Positions 11,152-18,530 of a stretch of 64,000 nucleotides of DNA are shown piece after piece. The notes beneath the pieces are model-generated. The model worked only from the letters and a program-made list of their open reading frames with translations, was not told the DNA's origin and did not search any database. Origin of the DNA: CAYONP01 sp964405335 (GTDB taxonomy: Bacteria > Armatimonadota > UBA10988). The stretch covers positions 1-64,000 of the forward strand of contig CAYONP010000018.1 of assembly GCA_964405335.1 (NCBI GenBank), in the 5' to 3' direction. A program made the translations under genes and the position numbers. Position 1 is the stretch's first letter, and every line of letters begins with the position of its first letter.

Positions 11152-11666
11152 CCCACCGCGCCTGGCTGGCCGTCTTCGACAATGCCGACACGCTGGTCGC
11201 CGCCGCCCGTACCGCACGCGAGGCGGGCTGGCAGACACCCGACGCCTACACGCCGCACGCGGTGCATGGGCTCGAGCAGGCGCTCGGCCTGCGACCCTCG
11301 CGGCTGCCCTGGGTCTGCTTCGCCGCCGGGCTCGGCGGAGCGCTGTTCATGATGTGGTTCCAGCTCTGGACCAGCGCCGTCGACTGGCGGCTCAACGTCG
11401 GTGGGCGGCCGTGGAACTCGAGCCTCTCGTTCGCCTGCGTCGCCTTCGAGGTGATGGTCCTCGCCGCCGGGCTGGGCACCGTGCTGGCCTTCCTGATTGT
11501 CAGCCGGCTGCGTCCAGGCCGGGCCGAGCCGCCCGTCGCGCCCGGCGTGACCGACGACCGCTACGCCCTGGTGCTCGCCCCGCTCGGGGCGTTGGTCGAG
11601 CCGGACGAGCTCGAGCGGCTGCTCGCGCCCTTCGCGCCGCTCAGCCTGTCGGAGATGCCGCGATGA
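11148..11666 (+). CDS. actD: Alternative complex III subunit D (DUF3341)
   Basis: ActD (172 aa) is a small membrane subunit with two hydrophobic helices (LPWVCFAAGLGGALFMMWFQ and a second near residues 95-122). The N-terminal soluble part (AVFDNADTLVAAARTAREAG, PDAYTPHAVHGLEQALG) is typical of DUF3341 proteins found next to NrfD-like ActC. Its catalytic contribution in the family is structural. It is coupled to both neighbours through ATGA overlaps. Confidence 0.93.
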
Positions 11667-12196
11667 AAGACCAGCGTGCCAACCTGATTCTACTGATCGC
11701 CCTGCTGGCCTCGATCGCCGTGCACTGGTCGCTGCGCCCGGCGGGCCGGCGGCCGGTCGGCTTCTTCCCGCTCTCGAACATGGACCGCAGCCCGGCCGCC
11801 GGCAGCTTCGAGCCGCGCGACGAGCTGCCCGGCGGACAGGTACAGCAGCCACCGCCGGCCGGCACCGTGCCCCGCGGCTGGAGCAACGCGGCGCCGGCTA
11901 TCGATGACGCGGCCCTGGCCCGCGGCGAGACCGTCTACCGCACCTTCTGCGCCGTCTGCCACGGGCCGGCCGGCGCCGGCGACGGGCGGGTCACGCAGCG
12001 CGGTGTGCCGGCCCCACCGTCGCTGCTCGGCGACAACGCGATGACCATGAGCGACCAGCAGATGTACGACATCCTGACCGCCGGCCAGAAGACCATGCCG
12101 GCCTATGCCGCGCAGATCGAGCCGGCCGACCGCTGGCGCGTGATCGCCTTCGTCCGCCGGCTGCAGCAACCCGCCGCGCCCGCGAGTCAGCCATGA
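11663..12196 (+). CDS. actE: Alternative complex III subunit E, monohaem cytochrome c
   Basis: This 177-residue cytochrome c has an N-terminal hydrophobic anchor (ILLIALLASIAVHW), a Pro-rich linker and one haem site, CAVCH, followed by a Met-rich region (DNAMTMSDQQMYDILTAGQKTMP) that probably holds the axial methionine. In ACIII this subunit passes electrons to soluble cytochrome c or directly to an oxidase. The ATG at 11663 overlaps the actD stop (ATGA), and the stop overlaps actF in the same way. Confidence 0.94.
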   Translation: MKDQRANLILLIALLASIAVHWSLRPAGRRPVGFFPLSNMDRSPAAGSFEPRDELPGGQVQQPPPAGTVPRGWSNAAPAIDDAALARGETVYRTFCAVCHGPAGAGDGRVTQRGVPAPPSLLGDNAMTMSDQQMYDILTAGQKTMPAYAAQIEPADRWRVIAFVRRLQQPAAPASQP

Positions 12197-13233
12197 AACC
12201 CGCCGCCGCCACGCTCCTGCTCGCCGCCGGGCTGATTGCCTACGCCGTCGGCACGCTGCTCGAACCGGCCGCCGCGGCGCCGAACCTGCTGCTGGTCAGC
12301 TTCGCCCTGGTCACCTTCGGCCTGGCCGGGCTGTTCGGCCTGGCCCTGCTCTATCCCGACGCGTCGCCCGAGCGCGCCGGCTTGCGGCGCACGCTCGAGG
12401 CCCTCTGCCGGCTGCTGCCCCTCGGCGCGGCCGGGCTGGTGGTGGTGCTCCTCGCCGCGCCGTGGCTCTACCCCTGGACCGAAGAGCCGCTGCCGGCCGG
12501 GTTCAAGGCGTGGTGGCTGTCGCGCCCGTTCTTCCTCGCCCGCACGGCGGCCTATCTCGGTCTGTGGTTGCTCTACGCCGCGCGGCTGACGCGGCTCTCG
12601 CGCCGGCGCGACACTGCCTGGAGCCCCGTGCTGCAACGGGCCTACGTGCGCTGGGCGGTGAGCTTCTTCTACGTCCTCGGGGTCACCCTGCTGCTCGCCG
12701 GGTTCGACTGGATTATGTCGCTCGAGCCGCACTGGTACAGCACCATCTTCGGGCTCTACCAGTTCGGCGGCCTGGCGGCCTCGGGCTGTGCCGCGACGGT
12801 GCTGCTGCTGATTGCCCGCGGCGCCGCCCGGCCGGCGCTGCTGCACGACCTGGGCCAGCTCCTGCTCGCCTTCTGCTGCGCCTGGGCCTACCTCTGGTTC
12901 AGCCAGTACCTGCTGATCTGGTATGTCAACATCCCGGAGGAGGCGGTTTACTACACCAAGCGCCTGGCCGGCGGGTGGGGGACCTTGTTCTACCTCAGCC
13001 CGGTGCTCGGCTGGCTGCTGCCGTTCCTGGTGCTCCTGCCGCGCGAGGCGAAGGAGCGGGCGGCGGTGATCGGCAAGGTCGCCGTGGTGGTGCTGGTCGC
13101 GCGCTGGCTCGATCTCTACCTGATGATCGTGCCGACGGCCGGGGCGAGCCCGGCGCCGGGCCCGGCCGAGATCGGCGCGGTGCTGGTCGCCGCCGGCCTG
13201 GCCAGCCTGGTGCTACACCGACCGGGCGATTGA
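12193..13233 (+). CDS. actF: Alternative complex III subunit F, membrane subunit
   Basis: ActF (346 aa) is an NrfD-like membrane protein with about ten hydrophobic segments. Conserved-looking stretches are LEPHWYSTIFGLYQFGG and WFSQYLLIWYVNIPEE. It is the last subunit of the ACIII set, and the order A-B-C-D-E-F is complete. No cytochrome oxidase gene follows, unlike many ACIII loci; the next gene is a regulator behind a 64-nt spacer. The electron acceptor of this ACIII must therefore be encoded elsewhere. Confidence 0.92.
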   Translation: MKPAAATLLLAAGLIAYAVGTLLEPAAAAPNLLLVSFALVTFGLAGLFGLALLYPDASPERAGLRRTLEALCRLLPLGAAGLVVVLLAAPWLYPWTEEPLPAGFKAWWLSRPFFLARTAAYLGLWLLYAARLTRLSRRRDTAWSPVLQRAYVRWAVSFFYVLGVTLLLAGFDWIMSLEPHWYSTIFGLYQFGGLAASGCAATVLLLIARGAARPALLHDLGQLLLAFCCAWAYLWFSQYLLIWYVNIPEEAVYYTKRLAGGWGTLFYLSPVLGWLLPFLVLLPREAKERAAVIGKVAVVVLVARWLDLYLMIVPTAGASPAPGPAEIGAVLVAAGLASLVLHRPGD

Positions 13234-13256
13234 ACTTGCCCCGCCTGGTGTATCAT
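13230..13256 (+). promoter_or_regulatory. Possible promoter of the Rrf2 gene
   Basis: TTGAAC (13230-13235) and TATCAT (13251-13256) resemble sigma-70 -35 and -10 boxes, but the 15-bp spacing is short and the -35 box overlaps the actF stop codon. An imperfect repeat (ACCGGTGCAGGCCGGT) just downstream could be an operator. This is weak evidence from sequence alone. Confidence 0.35.
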
Positions 13257-13297
13257 GCGGCAAGAGACCGGTGCAGGCCGGTGGTCGGAGAGCGCCG

Positions 13298-13738
13298 GTG
13301 TTCTCGCAGACGAGTGAGTATGCACTGCGGGCGATGATCTGCCTGGCCGAGAGCGATGAGCGCATGACCGGCCCGCAGATTGCCGCCCGCTCGCAGGTCC
13401 CGGCCGGCTATCTGGCCAAGATCTTGAGCGCCCTCGCGCGCGCGGGACTGGTCGACAGCCGCCGCGGCATCGGGGGTGGATTCACGCTCGCCGGCCCGCC
13501 CGAGGCGCTCTCCATCCTCGACGTGATCAACGCCGTCGACCCGATCCGACGGATCACCGCCTGCCCGCTCAACCTGCCGGAGCACGCGACCCGGCTCTGC
13601 CCGCTGCACCGCCGGCTCGACGACGCAATGCGCCATGTCGAGGAAGCGCTTGGCGGCAGCAGCCTGGCCGACTTGCTGGCCGAAGCGGCCGACGAGCACT
13701 TCCCCGCGGCGCCGGCCACGGCCGGACCGTCGTCGTAG
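13298..13738 (+). CDS. Rrf2-family transcriptional regulator
   Basis: This 146-residue protein is an Rrf2 winged-helix repressor: FSQTSEYALRAMICLAE is the typical opening, GPQIAARSQVPAGYLAKILSALARAGLVDSRRG is the helix-turn-helix and wing, and ACPLNL...RLCPLHRRLDDAM is the cysteine-bearing segment where family members such as NsrR and IscR bind an Fe-S cluster. Only two Cys are seen in that segment (C-X11-C). The GTG at 13298 was chosen because GGAG lies 7 nt upstream and the family motif begins right after it. Its place behind nar-act suggests it senses NO, redox or iron-sulfur status for that operon (inference). Confidence 0.88.
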   Translation: MFSQTSEYALRAMICLAESDERMTGPQIAARSQVPAGYLAKILSALARAGLVDSRRGIGGGFTLAGPPEALSILDVINAVDPIRRITACPLNLPEHATRLCPLHRRLDDAMRHVEEALGGSSLADLLAEAADEHFPAAPATAGPSS

Positions 13739-13850
13739 GGTGGGCCGTGCCCGCCGCAGTAGGGCGGGCTGTGCCCGCCGCAGTAGGGCGGGCTGTGCCC
13801 GCCACAGTAGGGCCGTGCCCGCCAAGGTAGGGCCCGTTCGCCGAACGGGC
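13735..13850. repeat. Tandem GTAGGG hairpin array, 24-bp units
   Basis: Units start at 13735, 13759, 13783, 13807 and 13827. The first three are exactly 24 bp and the fourth is 20 bp. Each unit is a GTAGGG head followed by a hairpin: stems GGCGGGC and GCCCGCC with loop TGT in units 2 and 3, and a different arm pair (GCCCGTTCG, CGAACGGGC) in the last. The TAG of the first head is the stop codon of the Rrf2 gene. The rest of the spacer up to the RhaT gene has no other gene. Confidence 0.9.
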
Positions 13851-13923
13851 TCAGCCCGGTGCCCGTCCGGCAGGGGATCGGCCAGGCTTCGCCAATCCTC
13901 CGCCGCGCGCGACGGAGCCGGGC

Positions 13924-15021
13924 ATGGACAGCGCGAATCCTCTCCTCGGCGTGCTGCTGCACGCGATCGGCGGGCTGGCCGCGGCGAGCTTCTACATCCC
14001 CTATAAGCGGGTGCGCGGCTGGTCGTGGGAGGCCTACTGGCTGGCCGGCGGGGTGTTCAGTTGGCTCATCGCGCCACCGATCTTCGCCGCGCTGCTGGCC
14101 CCCGGGGCGCTTGGCGCGATCGCCGCGGCGCCGCGGTCGGCGGTGCTGCTGACCTACCTCTTCGGCGTGCTCTGGGGCGTCGGCGGGCTGACCTTCGGCT
14201 TGTCCATGCGCTACCTCGGTATCGCCCTCGGCTATGCCGTCGCGCTCGGTCTCTGCGCCGCTTTCGGCACGCTGGTGCCGCCGCTCTTCGCCGGCGAGCT
14301 GGGCGCCCTGAGTGCCGCGACGTCGGGGCGGGTGATCCTCCTCGGCGTGGCCGCTTGTCTGGCCGGCATCGCGCTCAGCGGCAAGGCCGGGATGAGCAAA
14401 GAGACGGAGCTCTCGGCGGCCGAGAAGCAAGCCACCGTGGCCGAGTTCGACTTCCGCAAGGGCCTGCTGGTGGCGATCTTCGCCGGCGTCATGAGCGCCT
14501 GCATGTCGTTCGCCTTCCAGGCCGGCAAGCCGATCAGCGACCGCGCCGTCGAACTCGGCGCGGCGGGCCTGTGGCAGAACCTGCCGGTGCTGATCGTCGC
14601 CTTCGCCGGCGGGCTGACCACCAACGCCGTCTGGTGTATCTATCTCATGCGCCGCAACGGCAGCCTGGGCGACTACACGCGCCGAGAGGCCGACGGCGTG
14701 CCGATCGCCCGCGGCGCCAACCTGGCCTTCTGCGCGCTGGCCGGCGTGACCTGGTACCTGCAGTTCTTTTTCTATAGCATGGGCACCACCAAAATGGGCG
14801 ACTACGACTTCGTCTCGTGGGCGCTGCACATGGCCTGCATCATCATTTTCAGCACGCTGTGGGGCATCTGGCTGCACGAGTGGAAAGGCACCGGCCGCAC
14901 CACGCGGGCCTGGATTGCCGCCGGGCTGCTGGTCCTGATCGGCTCGCTGGCGCTCAACGGGCTGGGGGCCAAGCTCCAGGTCGATGAGCAGCGCGCTTCG
15001 GCTGCCGGAGCGGCGCGATGA
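13924..15021 (+). CDS. rhaT: RhaT-family L-rhamnose/proton symporter-like transporter
   Basis: This 365-residue membrane protein has about ten hydrophobic segments. The opening (LLHAIGGLAAASFYIPYKRVRGWSWEAYWL) and the internal FGLSMRYLGIALGYAVALGLCAAFGTLVPP are characteristic of RhaT. RhaT imports L-rhamnose with a proton. A GGAG ribosome-binding site precedes the ATG. It is coupled by an ATGA overlap to an isomerase-like gene, and a GH106 rhamnosidase lies further downstream, which supports rhamnose as the substrate. Confidence 0.88.
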   Translation: MDSANPLLGVLLHAIGGLAAASFYIPYKRVRGWSWEAYWLAGGVFSWLIAPPIFAALLAPGALGAIAAAPRSAVLLTYLFGVLWGVGGLTFGLSMRYLGIALGYAVALGLCAAFGTLVPPLFAGELGALSAATSGRVILLGVAACLAGIALSGKAGMSKETELSAAEKQATVAEFDFRKGLLVAIFAGVMSACMSFAFQAGKPISDRAVELGAAGLWQNLPVLIVAFAGGLTTNAVWCIYLMRRNGSLGDYTRREADGVPIARGANLAFCALAGVTWYLQFFFYSMGTTKMGDYDFVSWALHMACIIIFSTLWGIWLHEWKGTGRTTRAWIAAGLLVLIGSLALNGLGAKLQVDEQRASAAGAAR

Positions 15022-16439
15022 GCGACGTCCGGGTCGGGCTGTTCAGCATCGGGCTCGACACTTACTGGCCCCAGTTCGACGGGCTGCGCGACCGGCTGCT
15101 CGGTTACCACGCGCGGGTGCGCACCGGGCTCGAGGGCTTCGGCGCCGAGGTCGCCGACGTCGGCCTGGTCGACTCGCCCGAGCTGGCCCGCGCCGCGGGC
15201 GACCGGCTGCGTAGCGAGAACCTCGACCTGCTGGTGCTCTACATCAGCACCTATGCGCTCAGCTCGACGGTGCTGCCGGTGGTCCAGCGCGCCGGTGTGC
15301 CGGTGGTGGTGCTCAACCTGCAGCCGGTGCCGCAGCTCGACTATGCGGCGTTCAACGCGTTGGGCGACCGCGGCCGGATGACCGGCGTCTGGCTCGAGCA
15401 CTGCCAGGCCTGCTGCGCGCCCGAGATTGCCAGCGTCTTCGCCCGCGCCGGGATCGACTATCACCTGGTCACCGGTTATCTGGGGCAGCCGGAGGCCTGG
15501 GCCGAGATCGGCGACTGGGTGGCCGCCGCGCGGGTCCGCCGCGTGATGCGCGACAACCGGCTCGGCGTGCTCGGTCACTACTACTGCGGCATGCTCGACG
15601 TCTACAGCGACCTGACCCAGCACGCGGCGACCTTCGGCACGCACCTGGAACTGCTCGAGATGTGCGAGCTGCGCGCGCTGCGCGAAGCCGTTGGCCCGGC
15701 CGACGTCGAGGCCAAGCTCGAGCAGTTCCGCACCGAGTTCGACGTCTCGCCCGACTGCTCGCCGCACGAGCTGGCCCGCGCGGCGCGGACGTCCGTGGCG
15801 CTCGACCGGCTGGTCGAGGCGCACCGCCTCGGTGCCTTGGCTTACTACTACGAGGGCTGGCCGGGCAACGAGTACGAGGAGATCGTCACCTCGGTGATTG
15901 CCGGCAACACGCTGCTGACCGGCCACGGCGTGCCGGTGGCGGGCGAGTGCGAGGTGAAGAACGCGCAGGCGATGAAGGTCCTCGATGCCTTCGGCGTTGG
16001 CGGCTCGTTCAGCGAGTTCTACCTGGCCGACTTCATCGACGACGTGGTCTACCTCGGCCACGACGGCCCGGCGCATTTCGCCATTGCCGAGGGCAGGGTC
16101 CGGCTGGTGCCGCTGCCGGTCTATCACGGCAAGCCGGGTCAGGGGCTGTCGATCCAGATGAGCGTGAAGCACGGACCGGTGACGCTGCTCTCGGTGGTGC
16201 AGCAGCGCGACGGCCGGCTGAGCCTGCTCTGCGCCGAGGGCGAGTCGGTGCCCGGGCCGGTGCTGCAGATTGGCAACACCAACAGCCGTTACCGTTTCAG
16301 CCTCGGCGTAACGGGCTTCATGAACGCCTGGTCGGCCGCCGGTCCGGCGCATCATTGCGCCATCGGCGTGGGTCACCTCACGGGCCGGCTGGAGAAGCTG
16401 GCGCGGTTGGTGGGGATGGGGTTTGAGCGGGTCTGCTGA
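15018..16439 (+). CDS. L-fucose/L-arabinose isomerase-family protein
   Basis: This 473-residue cytoplasmic protein resembles the L-fucose/L-arabinose isomerase superfamily: an N-terminal Rossmann-like half (RVGLFSIGLDTYWPQFDGL, LLVLYISTYALSSTVLPVVQ) and a C-terminal half with acidic and His residues that could hold the catalytic metal (YYEGWPGNEYEEI, GECEVKNAQAMKVLDAFG). The true substrate cannot be told. Coupling to RhaT and proximity to GH106 favour a deoxy-sugar such as rhamnose or fucose. Members of this superfamily are often annotated from fold alone, so an isomerase reaction is likely but not certain. Confidence 0.8.
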   Translation: MSDVRVGLFSIGLDTYWPQFDGLRDRLLGYHARVRTGLEGFGAEVADVGLVDSPELARAAGDRLRSENLDLLVLYISTYALSSTVLPVVQRAGVPVVVLNLQPVPQLDYAAFNALGDRGRMTGVWLEHCQACCAPEIASVFARAGIDYHLVTGYLGQPEAWAEIGDWVAAARVRRVMRDNRLGVLGHYYCGMLDVYSDLTQHAATFGTHLELLEMCELRALREAVGPADVEAKLEQFRTEFDVSPDCSPHELARAARTSVALDRLVEAHRLGALAYYYEGWPGNEYEEIVTSVIAGNTLLTGHGVPVAGECEVKNAQAMKVLDAFGVGGSFSEFYLADFIDDVVYLGHDGPAHFAIAEGRVRLVPLPVYHGKPGQGLSIQMSVKHGPVTLLSVVQQRDGRLSLLCAEGESVPGPVLQIGNTNSRYRFSLGVTGFMNAWSAAGPAHHCAIGVGHLTGRLEKLARLVGMGFERVC

Positions 16440-16481
16440 GCCCCGCTGATACGATACACTGTCGCCGAGTGGAGTTCGGGG

Positions 16482-17858
16482 ATGCTGACGCGGATCGAGA
16501 TCGATGGGTTCAAGAGCTTCGAGGAGTTTGGCCTGGATCTGGGTCCGTTCACGGTTCTCATGGGTGCGAACGCGTCGGGGAAGTCCAATCTGTTCGATGC
16601 TCTGAGGTTCCTGTCGTCGACCGCGACCATGGACCTGCGCGGTGCGGCGCGCGCTGTCCGTGGTGAGGCGCTGGGCATGTTCCGGCGTGATGCGGCCGGG
16701 ATCATGGCGGATAGGTTCACGATTGCGGTCGAGCTGCTCCTCCCCCGACAGGTCACCGACCCGTTCGGCCAGACCTACGCGCTGAGCCAGACCCGGATCA
16801 GGTACGAGCTGACGGTAGGCATACGCGAGGCCGAGAGTGGGCTGGCTCGGATGGTCGTGCTCAACGAACAGGCGGCGCCGATACGCAAGCGCGAGGGCGA
16901 CTGGGTGCGGTCGTCCGCAGGCGGCTTGCCGCGTGAATCGCTCGCCTATGGGCGTAGTGGCTACAAGCCGTTCCTGACCACCGACCACGCGGGCGAACGC
17001 GCTCAGTTTCTGCTCCACCAGGACGGTCGTGCCGGCCGGAGCCGGCCGGCCGCCGCGGCCGAAAGCACGATCCTGCGCGAGATCACCACCGCCGAGGACT
17101 TCAGGCATCTTTTCGCGCTGCGTCTGGAACTGGCTTCGTGGCGCTTCCTGCAACTCGATCCGGCGGCGCTCCGTCTGCCGAGCAGTGATCTGGCGGCGGA
17201 TGCGCTGGAACCCGACGGCGCGAACCTGGCCACCGTGCTGCATCGGATTCGCTCGGAAAGCGCCGAGCCGGCGCATCCGCAAGGGGCACTGGCGGACATT
17301 GCCGTCGACCTGACGGCCCTGATTCCCGGCTTCGAGAGCTTCGAGGTCGAGCATGACCAGCAAGGCCGCCAGCATCGCGTGCGCATTGCCATGGACCACG
17401 AGCCCGTCTTGCCCTCGCAGGTGGCCTCGGATGGCACGCTGCGGCTACTGGCTCTACTGGCCCTGCTGCACGACCCGAGGCAGAGTGGCCTGGTCTGCTT
17501 CGAGGAGCCCGAGAACGGGCTGCACCCGAGTCGAGTGCAGAGCCTGATCGCGCGCCTCCGCGAGATGACCTCGACCGCCGACGCGGGCGAAGCATCGACA
17601 GGGCACCGGCTGCAGTTCCTGCTCAACAGCCACTCACCGGTCGTGCTGGCGGCCATCAGCCTCGATGACGGCGAGGGTGCCTTCGTCGATCCGGTCAGCA
17701 TCGCTCGACCCGGCGCCGAGCAGAGCGGCCGCCGCACGCGCGTGCGGCCGATCCGCCAGTTGCTCCCGGTCGGAGGGCAGGAGTATGTCAGTCCGGTGGA
17801 GGTAGAGCGCTTTCTCAGTCACGCGCGACCGCCGAATCGGGAGGAGGCCGAGGAGTGA
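16482..17858 (+). CDS. AAA-family (ABC/SMC-type) ATPase, putative defence module subunit
   Basis: This 458-residue ATPase begins with IEIDGFKSFEEFGLDLG and has a Walker A motif GANASGKSN at residues 28-36. Late in the protein it has a signature-like SDGTLRLLALLALL, a Walker B CFEEPENGLHP and an H-loop-like NSHSPVVL. This layout is that of AAA_21/AAA15 (RecF- and OLD-like) ATPases. It lacks a C-terminal nuclease of its own, but its last codons overlap the next gene (GTGA), which looks like a DUF4276/TOPRIM partner. Base composition is visibly less GC-rich than the flanking sugar genes, a sign of transfer. Confidence 0.8.
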   Translation: MLTRIEIDGFKSFEEFGLDLGPFTVLMGANASGKSNLFDALRFLSSTATMDLRGAARAVRGEALGMFRRDAAGIMADRFTIAVELLLPRQVTDPFGQTYALSQTRIRYELTVGIREAESGLARMVVLNEQAAPIRKREGDWVRSSAGGLPRESLAYGRSGYKPFLTTDHAGERAQFLLHQDGRAGRSRPAAAAESTILREITTAEDFRHLFALRLELASWRFLQLDPAALRLPSSDLAADALEPDGANLATVLHRIRSESAEPAHPQGALADIAVDLTALIPGFESFEVEHDQQGRQHRVRIAMDHEPVLPSQVASDGTLRLLALLALLHDPRQSGLVCFEEPENGLHPSRVQSLIARLREMTSTADAGEASTGHRLQFLLNSHSPVVLAAISLDDGEGAFVDPVSIARPGAEQSGRRTRVRPIRQLLPVGGQEYVSPVEVERFLSHARPPNREEAEE

Positions 17859-18520
17859 GGGTGCTCCACCTGGCCCTGTTCGCCGAGGGCCCGACCGATC
17901 ACCGGTTCCTTGGACAGGTCCTCAGCCGGCTGGCCGACGACCTGTGCCGCGGACGCGGCATCGAGGAGATCGCCATACCACCCATGTTGGAGCTCCACAC
18001 CCCGCCTCGCCTTCGCGGCCAAGCCCGAGGCGCGAGGATCCACGCGGCCGTGGCGGAGAACTCGAGTGCCGTCGACCTGCTCTTCGTTCACGCGGACGGC
18101 AACAGCGACGCCTCACGCGCTCGTGCCGAGCGCGTTGACCCGGCTCTTGAACGAGTCACCAGCGACGACTCCGTGCCGCACATCCGCGGTGTCCCGGTCA
18201 TCCCGGTGCGCGCGACGGAGGCTTGGTGCCTCGTCGACGGCGACGCGCTGCGAGCCGTTTTCTGCACGACGCTCGACGACCGGGCCCTCGGCCTGCCTCC
18301 CACGGCGCGTGCCGCCGAGCAACGGGCCGATCCGAAGCAGGACTGGGACGCGGTGGCAAGACGCGCCCAACGCCGCCGGTCGCGCACCCCGATTGGCGAG
18401 TACTGCGAGCCGATCGGTGCGCGAGTCCGCCTGTCCTGCCGGCGTCGCCTCGTGGCCTTCGAATCGTGTGAGAGAGACCTCGCCGTAGCGCTGCTCGACC
18501 TCGGCTTCGTCCGGACCTGA
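17855..18520 (+). CDS. DUF4276/TOPRIM-like partner of the AAA ATPase
   Basis: This 221-residue protein opens with HLALFAEGPTDHRFLGQVL, the Glu-Gly-x-Thr/Asp pattern seen at the first acidic site of DUF4276 and related TOPRIM-like nucleases. It has a second acidic stretch VDLLFVHADGNSD near residue 70 and a third, ATEAWCLVDGDALR, near 120. The GTG start overlaps the ATPase stop, so the two are translated together. Family knowledge: an SMC-like ATPase plus a TOPRIM-type partner is the plan of several anti-phage systems (OLD/Gabija, PARIS). Inference: this pair is such a system. Family assignment rests on local motifs only. Confidence 0.6.
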   Translation: MRVLHLALFAEGPTDHRFLGQVLSRLADDLCRGRGIEEIAIPPMLELHTPPRLRGQARGARIHAAVAENSSAVDLLFVHADGNSDASRARAERVDPALERVTSDDSVPHIRGVPVIPVRATEAWCLVDGDALRAVFCTTLDDRALGLPPTARAAEQRADPKQDWDAVARRAQRRRSRTPIGEYCEPIGARVRLSCRRRLVAFESCERDLAVALLDLGFVRT

Positions 18521-18530
18521 GGGGAAACCC

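Noticed and set aside
13735..13850. Possible CRISPR or microsatellite
   Set aside because: Unit length is 20-24 bp without spacers, and the hairpin structure and GTAGGG head are shared with other loci.
16450..16460. Promoter-like TACGATACACT before the ATPase gene
   Set aside because: No -35 box lies at a suitable distance, so it was not listed as a feature.
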